A stretch of DNA of 64,000 nucleotides from NCBI GenBank assembly GCA_032768795.1, contig CP136491.1, positions 496,001 through 560,000 on the forward strand. Direction: 5' to 3'. The notes under the pieces were generated by a model. That model worked only from the letters and a program-made list of their open reading frames with translations, was not told the DNA's origin and did no database searches. This document shows positions 23,400-34,658 of the stretch, in pieces. Position 1 is the stretch's first letter, and each line of letters opens with the position of its first letter. The position numbers were made by a program, and so were the translations under genes. Source of the stretch: Tremella fuciformis. Its lineage: Eukaryota > Basidiomycota > Tremellomycetes > Tremellales > Tremellaceae.

Positions 23400-24239
23400 G
23401 TCTTTGTCTCTTTGTTTGTCTTGATCTCGGCGTGCGTCTCGTTTCGGCCTGTTCGAAAGGTCGTCAGGTCGGTCAAAGTCGTCGGTGAAGAACAAGGACA
23501 GACTGGTCCGGATTGGAAGACGCGAGGTGATGCCGAGCGTCGTGAGCGTCCTCTCTTTGTCGGAAAAGGTCTGGATCGCTGATCGAAATATGCACAGGCC
23601 TGGCACCCCGAAAGCGATGTGATGTGGGGCAGAAGAAGATGGAGGAAAGGGGGGTCAAGAGCTAGCGCGAAAAAAGAGGTGAACCCAGCCAGAGACGGCG
23701 TGCGTGCGGTTATGACGGCGACGACGAGGAGCCTTCCGACATTGTCTCGTCTTCTTTGCTTCAAAAGAGACTATGTTTCCAAAAGGTTGAAAGGGCTCGG
23801 CGTCGGGGGCCGGCTCTCGCTGACACATTCGCCCGACCCTCCATCTATCCATCCTGCATGCGTTTCCCTATTCCCGGGTGGATACTCTAGTCTAATGGGC
23901 CCTCCGCCGCGCCGCCGCCGCCGAGAAAGAGCCAAGCTACGCGGCCTCTCGGCTCCCTCACCGGCACCTATCGTTTCAAATCCCACAAGCTCCATTTATT
24001 CCGTCGGGAACACGATCACATGCATTCCAGGCTAAACACCTGTTCAACGGGACTGGGGCACTCGCAATCGAGTTAGCGTCGTGATGGTGGTCTAGATGAG
24101 ATGCGATGTGCTGAGGGGAATGGCCGTGACGCCGAAGAATAAGCGGAGATAACATGAAACACGACGATTCATCTCGCAGATCATCGCAACTCGTTGACAG
24201 TCTTTCCGCCATCAGTCGTTTGCAACCGCCGCCCTGGTC
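23400..24239. promoter_or_regulatory. Divergent promoter region, Zn2Cys6 gene/hydrolase gene
   Basis: This is 840 bp between opposed start codons. It should include the long 5' leader of the regulator and the hydrolase promoter. GCCGCC-rich stretches occur near 23908-23923. No gene or repeat was found. Confidence 0.4.
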
Positions 24240-25844
24240 ATGGCGAGAGATGCGCGCCAGCTGGCACTGGCAACGGCCGCCGCCGTGGCAGGGCTTGGAG
24301 CACTAAGCTACGCGGTGTGGGAGTACAGGTCCCTCCTGCCATGGACCAGGCCAGATGAGCGGCGAGAGTGGGTCTTCTGTGCTGATGATCGCCATCGGGC
24401 GCCGAGCTCGCTGATCCAATTGCAGGATTTGGCACGAGCGCAACGCGGATCGGAAGGAGATGCTGTGGAGCAAGACTGCCAATCCGTTCGAAAGGATCGA
24501 CGATCCCACATACCATGGTCTCGCCCGTGGGTATTCATGCTGCAGCAGCTATCGAGGAGCTCGGTCATGGGTCCCGAGCGTCGAGTCTGTGTGCGGGCGC
24601 CGATGCTGACCCCACAGCCTTCTCGACGAGGAATGTCTGGATACCTACTGCGGACGGGACAAAGGTGCACGGCTGGCATGTGCTGTGAGCTTAGCGCTGC
24701 TCTAAGGGCGTCGCCGATTCATTCGTAGTCCGCACTCGGTCTACAAACGCCTTTGGGCTCGGAGACCGACATCGGACTTTGCAGAGAGCGAGTTCACGAC
24801 AGCTCTCGCCGAGCGGCCTACCGTTCTCTTCTGCCACGGGACTGTAGGTTGCACTGAGAAGCCTTTCCTGCAGCAGAGAGGGCTGATCCATAGGGGTGGA
24901 CAATCGCGGCGCCGCACAGGGTCGCCATCTTCTCCCTGATAGCCAACCGTCTCGACTGGTCAGCCTCGAAATTTGAGTTGCAAGAATGATAGCTGATCCA
25001 CAGCAACGTCGTCGCCGTTGACTATCGGGGATATGGACTCTCCCCAGGTGTTCCACTTGAACAGTCTTGCTACGAAGACGCCCGAGCGGCTTGGGACTGG
25101 GTCGCTTCGGCTGTTCAAGCGGGTCTACCAGATGTCAAGAAAGCCCAGGACCTCATTGCGGTCGTCGGACACAGCTTGGGCGGTCCCATAGGCAGTCACT
25201 TGGTGACACAACTGGAAGCGGAGGGTACGTTGTCAAGAACCGCTCATTTGCTTAGGCTCACACGGCAGGAGTGGAGCCGAGAGCCTTCGCGATTCTTGCC
25301 TCTTTCCCAGACATACCGCTTGTCATCAAAGAGCGAGTTGTATCACCGGAAGCACTCATCCGCGCTGACAACAGATCACCGATCTTTGCTGATCTGCGCC
25401 GCAAGCTGAAACTGTATGGCTTATCGGGCGAGCATTCCCTTTCCCTTCACCCGATCGGCGCTGAGTATACAGGCAGAGTCCTGAACGATACAAAGCAAGA
25501 CCAATATAACCTCCTGGGCCGGCTGACGGTGAGCCCAGGCGGCGATACACTCTGGAGACCGCTGATTTCGATAGACGCCGATCACCTGCCCGGTGCTTAT
25601 CGCTCATTCGACTGGAGATGAAATCCTCACTCAGTCGCACTTTGATGCCCTCTGCGCTGGCTTCTTGGTGGACAGGGAGCCAGAGAGCACCCAAGAACTG
25701 CCGAACGGCATGGTCACATCTCGGTATGCCGCACGGTCGGGCCAGGGGAAGACGATCACCTCGTTCGGTGCGTGGGGCAATCACTCCGAGCATGTGGGCA
25801 CAGAAGTCGTTGTTGATTTGATCGACGAGATCATGGATTTGTGA
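24240..25844 (+). CDS. Membrane-anchored alpha/beta hydrolase (ABHD12/BEM46-like)
   Basis: This is a serine hydrolase, probably a lipase or lysophospholipase on an internal membrane. The eight exons 24240-24367, 24426-24526, 24618-24684, 24729-24843, 24894-24958, 25004-25224, 25269-25528 and 25575-25844 code 408 residues. A hydrophobic segment at residues 8-28 should anchor it. The fold is marked by PTVLFCHGT at the oxyanion turn and VVAVDYRGYGLSPG. The nucleophile elbow is GHSLGGP, LLIAHSTGDE-like sequence (VLIAHSTGDEIL) holds the acid, and GNHSEH holds the catalytic His. The first two introns use GTGGGT donors. Without splicing the frame is broken repeatedly, so the gene is easily missed. 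The natural substrate is unknown. Confidence 0.88.
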
Positions 25845-25926
25845 GGGTGCAGCCCGTTGACTCCAAGACTGTTGAGTAGAAGAATCTGTCGATTATCTGT
25901 TTATGATTCTCATGACAATATGAATG

Positions 25927-28301
25927 CTAGGAGATGGCATATGGCCAGACAGTCGAGCCTCGTGCGAGAGTTTCGGAGACGACGTCGGCGCCCTTCTCAC
26001 CGATGATGAAGGCAATGGAAGCGGTATTGCAGCCGACATTGCGGGGGACGATAGAGTTATCTGCAATTTAGCATACATCGCAAGTGCATACTCGATCCGA
26101 GAGAAGAAGGACACACCGATAACTTTGAGGTTGACCGTGCCGTACACATTCAGCTTGGCGCCTACCACCCCATCCTGTCCACGCGCTTTCATGGCGCACG
26201 CCGATATACTGTGCCAAGTCGTCCCCACATTCTTCCTGACCCACTGCGCAATCGCCTCGTCGTCTTCTGCCGAGTATACGAGGAAAGTCGATCCAGAGGC
26301 TGGCGCGCCCTCCGCCTCACAGGCGGCTTTGGACCCGGGCGGGAAGCTAGGGTGCGTCGACACGACCTCCCCTGCGTAGTCGGACATTCTCCGTGCCACA
26401 TCTCGCAACCTGATCCAGTGTCAGTCGAGCGTGTACAGGCCCAATTACTGCGTTAGGATGAGTGAACGCACCACTTGTAAACCCAGATATGGGCGGCCAG
26501 ATCGGCAGGATGTTCCAACATATTCGTATGGAAATTGGGTCGAGCTGCCGGATCGGCGCTCGATATGTGTATCCGCCCTTTAGAAACGGGATCTCTATTT
26601 CAGCGCCTGCTGAATTGAAAAGACGGGGAAATTCACATGCAAGCCAGGCAGCGAGGGAGGTGTAGGTTCCCGGGGCCGACTTGGACCTGTCCCCAAGCAG
26701 GAATGGCACGCAGACTCCCGAGTGAGTCCAACATTCCCGGGGCCAGAACGGCGAGCCTTACTGCCTCCGAACAACGGTTTGTCTGTCTTGTCCATATTGT
26801 TGGCGGTCCACAGATCATTGAAGCTGCTTCTCAGGCTTGCTCTTAAATGCACAAAAGCGTACTCTTTGCCCAGGTTTGCCCTCTGAGCTTCCGTAGGTCG
26901 TACTTTGAATCCCCACTCTGAAAAAGCTCAGTCTCTTTCCCTTCATTAAGAGCGCTGGACTGACCTATACCAGTCGCAGCAAGTACACCCTTGCCTGTCT
27001 TCGCCCACAGCTCCTTCTGCTCTCGGACGACCGCTTCCTCCCCCTGCAGATACCTGTCCATGACGTTCGGCTTGCGGCGCACACGATATGACACGCCGCA
27101 GAACTGGTGGTCTTGATACTCCTTGCCAACCCCTGGCAAAGATATCCGCAGAGGAATGTTGCATCCCCCCAGGATTTCGGGACTGCCGATACCGCTTCTT
27201 TCCAGTATCAAGGGAGAGGCGAGGGACCCGGCGGACAGGATGACCTGTTTTCTGGCGGTGATGCGGACTTTCCGGCTGCCATCGATTGAACAGACGGCAA
27301 GGATACCTGTAGCAGTGTGCCTCCCCTCCTCTTCAGAGTCGGCAAACAGGACTTTATCCACAATGTGGTGATACAAAATACGTATTCTTGCTTTTGGGAG
27401 ATGAATGTACGCGTCAGACGCTGTTGATCTGCGACCAGTCTCGGGATTCACGAAGTTGGCGTGGCGTCCGACTGTCGTCAGTGTACGATCAGGATCACAT
27501 GGTTGAGCACTCACAGCCATGGGCGGTGCGATGATCAGTGAGGTCGTAAACGAAGGGCACATCGTGCGCGTCCTTGAATGCGGCAGCCATATTGACCCCA
27601 AAGTCCGCCAACTGCCTATCGCCTCAGCTTGCCTTACATCCCGCGATGACAAGAGCAGCTTACGATGAGTAGGCCAGGTGCACCGGACCGCAAGACCCGT
27701 GCAGCTTCTGTTCAATGCTTGAGCCATCAAAGGTGGCGTACTGCCTATAAGCAACGGCCGGTAGCTGAAGAACGACATTTACTCTGCTGAGATATAGACG
27801 TAGCTCTTGAAACGACCAGCCTGGCTGATCCCAGTCGTCAAAGTCAGACGCCGCTGCGTTGTTGTACGTCTTGTGATCAGATTGCAAACGCGTCCCAAGC
27901 AACACACTGACCATCCAGTTGACGCTGGATCCGCCTCCTAAGACCTTGCCGCATGGTACGACCGCGACACGACCGCCGAGCGCCTGGCCAGGTTGACTCG
28001 CGATGAGATCGACTGGACTGTCAGTTACCAGGTATTGATTGCGTTGCGTAGCTCACTGGATGGCGTCGGAGTGAATACTCGGAATATGGCTTCGAGAGGG
28101 ACTGATTGTCAGTACAATTGCTTTGGCCGCCACAGACTGCTCACTCTCTATCAAAGGGTCATCTCTATCATCCCCGCCGGCTTCAACGAGTACTATATCA
28201 AGGTTCGGAAATCGCTGGGCAAGCCTGCCGGCCACTACGCACCCAGCGATACCTCCTCCGGCGATGACAACATCTGCAGCGATCGTTTCGATCGTCTCCA
28301 T
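25927..28301 (-). CDS. GMC-family FAD oxidoreductase (alcohol oxidase/choline dehydrogenase-like)
   Basis: This flavoprotein probably oxidises an alcohol to an aldehyde. Twelve minus-strand exons run 28301-28145, 28101-28057, 28012-27912, 27869-27783, 27740-27664, 27615-27515, 27471-26971, 26917-26762, 26714-26637, 26592-26472, 26409-26117 and 26060-25927, coding 616 residues. The FAD-binding motif is VVIAGGGIAGCVVAGRL near the start. The GMC signatures are CGKVLGGGSSVNWM and GSLASPLILERSGIG. The active-site His lies in GTTWHSISACAM, and the second catalytic position is in RNVGCNTASIAF. An upstream ATG at 28598 is in frame, but the start at 28301 puts the FAD motif at the usual distance. It could feed the aldehyde dehydrogenase nearby. 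That link is inference. Confidence 0.9.
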
Positions 28302-28832
28302 GACCGTCGAGGACAAGAGATCAGGAGTACTCCCCGACCGAGCTCTCACAAGACAACTTATGTCAGGGCTTGGACCTAGATGGATGCCTTGAGGGCTTGA
28401 GCCCGAGCGCAGTCCATCGCTGTCTTGCCTTGTCGATTGGGCGTGCACATAGCCCAACAAGTCCGAGCTGGATTGACACTGTCGACTGGGCAATACCAAC
28501 GAAGCCGGACCGGCCGGCGGGTGGAGGAAGATCCGTACAAATCCCGGAGATGACCCTGGGCAGATAACGGCGCCGTCTTCTTCAATGGGGAGCTGCATTC
28601 GTCATGCTTCACGCCCTCCTCCGTACCACTCCCCCGGTCACTAGCTCAAAGCTGGACGCCAGGACGGTGGCCGTCCGAAACCCGGGACTCATCAAAGGCA
28701 TCCCGCGAATCGTTACCTTTTCGCCAGAGATAGCATCCAGCGATCCGCCTGTATGCCCCGATATATAGTACTGCCCCGTGCGTTCAAAGGGCACCCTCAC
28801 GTCTCTATCGGGCCCTCGAATTGGTAGCTACG
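28302..28832. promoter_or_regulatory. Divergent promoter region, GMC oxidoreductase/NCS1 permease
   Basis: This is 531 bp between opposed start codons. The minus strand is open in frame upstream of the GMC ATG, but that extension has no recognisable domain. A TATATA-containing stretch (GATATATAGTAC) lies near 28760-28771, about 65 bp before the permease ATG. Confidence 0.4.
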
Positions 28833-30547
28833 ATGGTGTCCTTCGCCGCTCTCAAGGAGAACAAGACGCTTCGCAAGATCGATGCGGCGCTGCGAGTCAA
28901 GCCCGACCCCGATGCCGACCCGGCACTCGCTTGGACCAACAAGGACTTGGACCCGGTCCCGCCTGAAAAGCGGACTTGGTGAGTGGCATCCGCTTCATCG
29001 GGACATGACAAGACACTGACGGGAGTCAGGGGACCCCTTGACATCTTTGGGTACTGGATCTCTGACCAGTATGCCACGGCGACCTGGGACCTCGGCTCTA
29101 CGATCGTCTCCCTCGGGCTGACGGCCCGTGAGGGCATTCCGCTCACCTTCTTCGCCTTCTTCTTCATCGGCATCATTCTCACACTGAACGGTCGTATCGG
29201 CTCGAACACTCATCTGTCTTTCCCGGTGATCGTGCGTGCCTCATTCGGCATGTGGGGTGGCTACATCGCCATCCTCGCCCGATCTACTCTGGCGATTTGC
29301 TGGCTCTGCATTTTAACCTGTGAGCTATCACAGCTCTACAGCCCTTCTGTTGTGCTGATGCGCTCCAAGACCAAGCTGGATCTATCACAGCCGTCATGTT
29401 GACAGCGATATGGCCGTCGTACGGTCGAATCAAGAACACTCTCCCGGAGGGGCTAGGCATCACCTCTCAGACCCTCCTTGGGTTCGCTATTTTCTGGATC
29501 ATCCAAACACCCTTGTGCTGCACGCCGGTACACAAGCTCAAGTACTTTTTCTGGTTCAAGATGGTCGTCTGCCCCATCACCTTCTTCGGCATGTTTATCT
29601 GGGGTCTCGTCGTCACTAAAGGTCACGCGCCCTACATCGATGGTCCACTGCAGATCAAGGGGTCCAAATTTTGGGCAGTCATACAGGCCCTCAACGCGTG
29701 CACCGGTCTTTACTCGACTCTATCGATCAATATCGCCGACTTTGCACGTTTCTCACGCTCCAATGCCGTGAACTGGTACCAGCTCATCGCGATCCCTCTC
29801 ACTGGGACAACGCCCGTCATTTGCTCCATCATTGCCGTGGCAGCCGCTAAACAGCTCTGGGGAATCGACGCATGGGACCCAGCCGAGCTCATCTCCCACT
29901 TCGACTCGCGAGCTGTACAATTCTTCGCCGCCTTCGGATTTCTTGTCGCCACCGTCGGCTCCAACATCTCTGCCAATTGCATCTCTTTCGCCACCGACTT
30001 CACAGCCATCCTCCCCCGATACTTCACCATCTTCCGGGCTGCACTCCTTGCCTCTGTGCTGTGCTTCGCGGTCAACCCGTGGAAGATCGTGACTAGCGCC
30101 CCAACCTTCTACAACTTTCTCGCCAGTTACCCAGTGTTCCTCGCGCCGGTCGCCACTATCATCTGCGTCGATTGGTACGTGGTCCGCAAGGGCAAGGTGC
30201 ACATTCGAGACCTGTACATCCCGCACGGCCGATACCACTATACATACGGCTTCAACTGGCGAGCTATTGCGGCTTGGATCATCGCTTTCGGTCCCAACCT
30301 TCCGGCCTTCGCCCACGCAGTCAACCCGTCCAACCCCGACGTTCAGCCTTACACGTATTACTTCTCCTGGTATTTCTCAACCTTTGTGTCGGGCGTAGCG
30401 TACTATATCATCAATCGCCTTGCGCCCCCTCGCGAGACATTTGTGACTGGAGCAATCTATGAGATCGAGGTGCCGCAGGTGGAGAACCCCGACGACAGGT
30501 CGGAGAAGGGCAGCATGAGCAGCGCACGTGTCGCCGAAGTCGTGTGA
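28833..30547 (+). CDS. NCS1-family nucleobase/hydantoin/allantoin-type permease
   Basis: This is a plasma-membrane symporter of the nucleobase-cation-symport-1 family, which includes fungal uracil, allantoin and uridine permeases and the bacterial hydantoin carrier Mhp1. The exons 28833-28978, 29030-29319 and 29370-30547 code 537 residues. After a hydrophilic N-terminus come WGPLDIFGYWISDQYATATW, GRIGSNTHLSFPVIVRASFG and, over intron 2, LTYQAGSITAVMLTAIWPSY, all family-typical. About twelve hydrophobic segments follow, including SINIADFARFSRS. The substrate cannot be fixed from sequence. Its place beside HyuA/HyuB makes a cyclic amide plausible. Confidence 0.92.
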
Positions 30548-31202
30548 CCTGCTGAGAATCGTTCAGGCTGGTGAGTTGGTGAGGGGGACCGGTGGTGCCG
30601 AGATGGATGAGAAGATTCGAATGGGGAGAGAAGCACGTTGTTTATTGATTCCATAGTTGGGGATGCACCCGTTCTGAGGCGCCCTTTCGTCTGTTCTGCA
30701 CTTCGTCTCCGCTGAGCTCGTCTTACACTGCATGGGGGTCTGTCCACTAAACGGCGCTCAAATCGTACTACAATTGTGCAAAGGAATAAAGTTCCCGGCA
30801 GATCATCTTGCGGTACCGGGGATATCCCGATTCCTCCAGTGTCACCTCGGTCCCGTACATTCTCCGCGCCGTAGCTGCGCGGCTGTAAGCTGGGCCCCGT
30901 AAGGCTTCCGAAAAGCGTCAGTCAAGGCCCGCTCACGACCACGAGGAAATGGCACAGTTCCGCCGGGACAGACCTCCCGTCCAATTTCCGGGGAATTTGC
31001 CCCTCGGACGCCTCGGGAGCCAATCACAACGCCTGGCTCCGTTGCTTCACACAGTAGGCAACATGGGAACCAAGCGGAATACGAGCGGGCCGCACAAGTT
31101 GGCCCCAAGCAGTAGCACAGTGCAGCGGACACCATCTGGGGGCTTTGAAGCTCTCCGTATGCATGGCACCCTCGAACGCTGTCTTGTTGGACATCATCGA
31201 CC
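30548..31202. promoter_or_regulatory. Upstream region of the DUF1445 gene
   Basis: These 655 bp separate the permease stop from the next start codon. A CCAATTTCCGGGG stretch lies at 30981-30993. The same ATTTCCGG core recurs in the HyuA/HyuB promoter. No gene was found. Confidence 0.35.
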
Positions 31203-32200
31203 ATGACGCTCATTGAGGCGTTCAAGACTGCCCGGGAAGTACGCCTGGCCGCTCGTTCGGGCGCCTTTCGCGGGTCCACCACAGGCCAGTGCGACCAATA
31301 TATCCAAGCCAACCTCATCATCGTGCCTTCGAAATACGCCAAGGACTTCCGTGGCCTGTGCCAGCGGAACCCGGTGTCTTGCCCCCTCCTAGCTGAGAGT
31401 CCTGCACCTGGTGACCCAACCTTTCCAGAAGTCGCGAAAGACTGCGACGTGCGCAAGGATGCCCCAGGGTACAATATGTGGGTGATCGGTGGTGCGTTGT
31501 GGGGCTGTCATTGACGAGAAGCTACGTGAATGGCAAAGCGACCCAGATTGATGTACCCAACATCGACTCGTTGTGGACGGAAGACAGCGTTGCCTTCCTC
31601 AGTGAGGCTCCAGATTCAAACAGAAAGAGCGCTCTGCTGACTCAGCAGTCGGCTGTTCCTTCTCGTTTGAAGGAACCCTTGCGACTGCGGGCCTGATACC
31701 ACGACACACGGAGCTGGGAATCAATGTTCCCATGTATCGCACCAAGGCAGCTCTTATGCCCTCTGGCGGTATGTGTCCTACAGCCCGCCGTGTGAATGCT
31801 CTGACGTGCCAACAGTGTTTGGAGGCAACATGGTCGTCTCCATGCGCCCGTATCGAGGGGAGGAGGTGGAGAAAGTCCGCGACCTGACGCGACCTTTCAG
31901 CAGAACGCACGGGGAGCCTGTGGCATGGGTGAGGCCCGCCAGCCCCGTACGAGAACAACGCTCATCAGTAAGGGATGGTCCGCTGTCAAGGCGCTGGGAA
32001 TCACAGACATACACACTGCCGATTTCGGTGATGCCCCTGTCTTTCGCGAAGGCGAGGTGCCAGTATTCTGGGCATGTGGCGTGACCCCTCAGCTATCAGT
32101 CATGAGCTCGCCAGATGTAAAAGGCACGGTCATCGGGCACGCCCCTGGTAAGATGATCTGCCTGGACTTGAAATGTGCGGATATTCTCGAGCAGCAGTAG
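31203..32200 (+). CDS. DUF1445 / putative hydro-lyase (D-glutamate cyclase-like)
   Basis: The DUF1445 family (YcsI in Bacillus, N-terminal half of mammalian D-glutamate cyclase) acts on small amino-acid-derived rings. The mammalian enzyme interconverts D-glutamate and 5-oxo-D-proline. Exons 31203-31477, 31522-31601, 31649-31768, 31816-31928 and 31973-32200 code 271 residues, the normal size for the free-standing family. Conserved blocks are [63 protein letters not shown] and [11 protein letters not shown]. The stop is 167 bp before the aldehyde dehydrogenase ATG on the same strand. A role in 5-oxoproline or hydantoin metabolism fits the neighbours but is inferred. Confidence 0.9.
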
Positions 32201-32367
32201 ATTCAGTTGTAACAGGCATGCATTCTTCGCAATGCCTGAAGGCAGCATCTCGGCGGGATTCTCCTCCGGGCTGGACACCCTACGCGGAATTTGAGCGGAG
32301 GTGATGTCGCCCGACCTGAGATTAAGAGCTGGCGCATTATGCAGCTTGCTAGACACCTTGAACAAGA

Positions 32368-33190
32368 ATGGTCAGCGTCAAACTGCGCACTGGAGTGACG
32401 GTCGATCTGCCAAATGGCCTCTTCATCAACAACCAGTTCGTGCCAGCCTTGGGCGGCGGGACAATCGACACGTACGATCCTTACACCGGCTCTTTGATTG
32501 CCAGTGTCTCGGCTGCAGAGTCTGCAGATGTGGACGTCGCCGTCAAAGCTGCCGAGGAGGCTCACCCGACGTGGAGGAAGGTCGCAGGCCCCACGAGAGC
32601 CAAGTTGCTCTGGAGACTGGCCGACCTGATCGAGCGCGATCTCGACATTCTTGCCGCACTCGAGGTCAGCTTGATGTGGTCACGGAAAATGAGAAGTCTG
32701 CTGATCCCCATAGGCTATGGACAATGGGAAGGCATACCAAATTGCTAAAGGCGATGTTCGCATGGCTGCCGACACTTTACGCTATTATGCTGGGTGGTGT
32801 GATAAGCACTATGGTCAGTTTCACCCCCCTTTGACTATATGGTGCAGATCCTGATCCCCGGGAGGTCAGACGGTAGATATGGGCGAAAGCTCGCTCAACT
32901 ACACCCGGCATGAACCTATCGGAGTGGTTGGGCAGATCATCCCCGTGGGTCTACTCTCAGATAGTCTTAGCGTCACTCATTCCTGACGTACGCTAGTGGA
33001 ACTTTCCCCTGCTCATATGGACTTGGAAGATCGCCCCCTCAGTGGCTTGCGGGAATGTGTCAATCATCAAGTCTGCAGAGCAGACGCCGTTGACTGCTCT
33101 TTACGCAGCCCAGCTTGTCAAAGAAGCAGGCTTCCTGCCCGGTGTTATCAATGTCCTCAGCGGGCTTGGCCGAACTGCTGGCGCTGCCAT
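32368..33190 (+). pseudogene. Aldehyde dehydrogenase, 5' part (gene split by a Gypsy element)
   Basis: This is the first half of an NAD(P)-dependent aldehyde dehydrogenase. Exons 32368-32664, 32714-32813, 32865-32944 and 32997-33190 code about 223 residues. They include FINNQFVPALGGG, RHEPIGVVGQIIPWNFPLL (formed over intron 3) and [13 protein letters not shown] of the cofactor domain. The frame runs without a stop into the element at 33191, in the codon following GRTAGAA. The last five bases GCCAT are the target duplication and recur at 40146-40150. Removing the element with one GCCAT rejoins the frame exactly, and the full protein would have 489 residues. With the 7-kb insertion in an exon the gene should be null. 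Confidence 0.93.
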
Positions 33191-33388
33191 TGTCGGGATC
33201 GGTGAACGCGAGTTGGTATGTGAGTGACTGCCTTGCTGGTCGACTGATATGCCAGGATGAGTTACCAGGTGACAGATGAATAATACATTCTTCGAAGAAG
33301 GTATCCTCTCCTTCTCAGTCTGTATATGTAGAGTTCTCACGGGTAGTCGGCTACTACGGACATGTCCGTGATGACGTATTCCATTACA
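33191..33388 (-). repeat. Gypsy element 3' LTR
   Basis: This 198-bp LTR is identical by eye to 39948-40145. On the plus strand it starts TGTCGGGATC and ends CCATTACA. It is preceded by target duplication GCCAT at 33186-33190. Confidence 0.95.
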
Positions 33389-33607
33389 GTCGCCTCCTCC
33401 TTTGTCCTCGGGCGTCGCGACCGAGCCTAGCGACGGGCGTCTCCTTGACGACGGTCGTGAGGGTGTCGACATGAGAACTGCAGAGTAGGGCGTGCAGTGA
33501 CGGGCGCGGTAATATATGAACCAGCCAGGTTGGGCGCCCGTTCTTCGTCCATCTCTCTTCTTTCTTGAATCCTCGAGCGACACCCCAACTTGCCAAGTAC
33601 GTTAACG

Positions 33608-34535
33608 ATGCCTGCTCGTATCTACACCGCCGCAGACGTGTCTGTATCCCCTCCTGCCTCGTACGCCATCGTCGATGCCAACGACGATTCGACTACATAC
33701 CGCATAGGCAACGGTAGAACGTACCGAGCGCGACATGTCGGCTTTGACGGGACCCTCACTCAGGCCAAGCATCGAGCGGCGGTACGTGGCAGTTACTGAG
33801 CGGTATTCGCTGACTAGTAGGATCTCTCCAACCAGCTATCTTCGACCTTAGCGGCGATGTCGGTTGATGAAGCTGGCCGGCACCGAGCTCATGTGATGCG
33901 CACCGCCGTGGCATTCATAGCAGCGTGGGATGGTCGGCTAAGGATCGTAAGGGCCGCCGACAGTGAGTCTATTCCGCGATTACACGGCTCATTACCAGAG
34001 TGTAATGCCTGCGAAAAGGCTGGCAAGCCTTGTGTCGTGGCCGCTATAGTACTCCAAGGAGGCGGGTCCCGCGCAGTTTCCTCGCAAGTACTGTTTTGTT
34101 CCTGCCAACTACGCTTACCTCAGCTGCGTGCGTTGTCACTCCCAGCATGGAGTTTCTTGCGACATCCAGCTCGGTCTTGCCCTAGGCAAACGTCCTCGGG
34201 GCACCGTTCGCGAAAGTGCCTGGCAGGAACTGGGCTCGACTCTGCAGGATCTACGGAGCGAGCTGTCGTCTACTGACCGCATGACCGCCCATGACAAGAA
34301 GAGATGGAAGGGGTACGTCGGGCGAGCCTTGTTTGTACGTTAGCATATTTGGTCACTTACGGTTGCTAATTGGCAGATAGTCGACGGATTCCAGGTCAAG
34401 ACGGAGCACAGGTCTCCCAAAAGGCCAGTTGACTATTCCAAGTATAGAGGCCGCGGCGGCTATGCACAGGAGTCGGACCCATCCGACGACGAGGCGACCG
34501 ATCAGGAGGACGCCGAGGCCGATGACGATGCGTAG
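33608..34535 (+). CDS. Antisense accessory gene carried by the Gypsy element (paired C-x2-C-x6-C motifs), possibly frameshifted
   Basis: This is a spliced gene on the strand opposite to gag-pol, inside the element. Exon 33608-33781 starts MPARIYTAADVSV. Introns 33782-33820, 33963-33998 and 34335-34376 have GT..AG ends. The frame gives CNACEKAGKPCVV at about 34001 and CVRCHSQHGVSCDI at about 34129, two C-x2-C-x6-C units like halves of a zinc cluster. A basic stretch (DKKRWKGYVGRALF) and a strongly acidic C-terminus (DPSDDEATDQEDAEADDDA) follow. Between the two Cys units (34034-34068) the frame changes, with no intron of normal length to explain it. This may be a frameshift or an unrecognised splice. 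I do not recognise the family; a DNA- or RNA-binding regulator is a guess. Confidence 0.55.
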
Positions 34536-34658
34536 TAGGTGTTGTAGGTTGGCGCTTCCTTCCTCTTCCGGGGCGTGTTGTACATAATTATGCGTTCTCT
34601 TGCATGTAATGACCGTCGCGTAGTTGGAACAACGAGTGTAGGTTATTGACAGGTACGC

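Noticed and set aside
28302..28598. N-terminal extension of the GMC oxidoreductase from the ATG at 28598
   Set aside because: The extra 99 residues have no domain or signal peptide. The ATG at 28301 places the FAD motif at the usual position.
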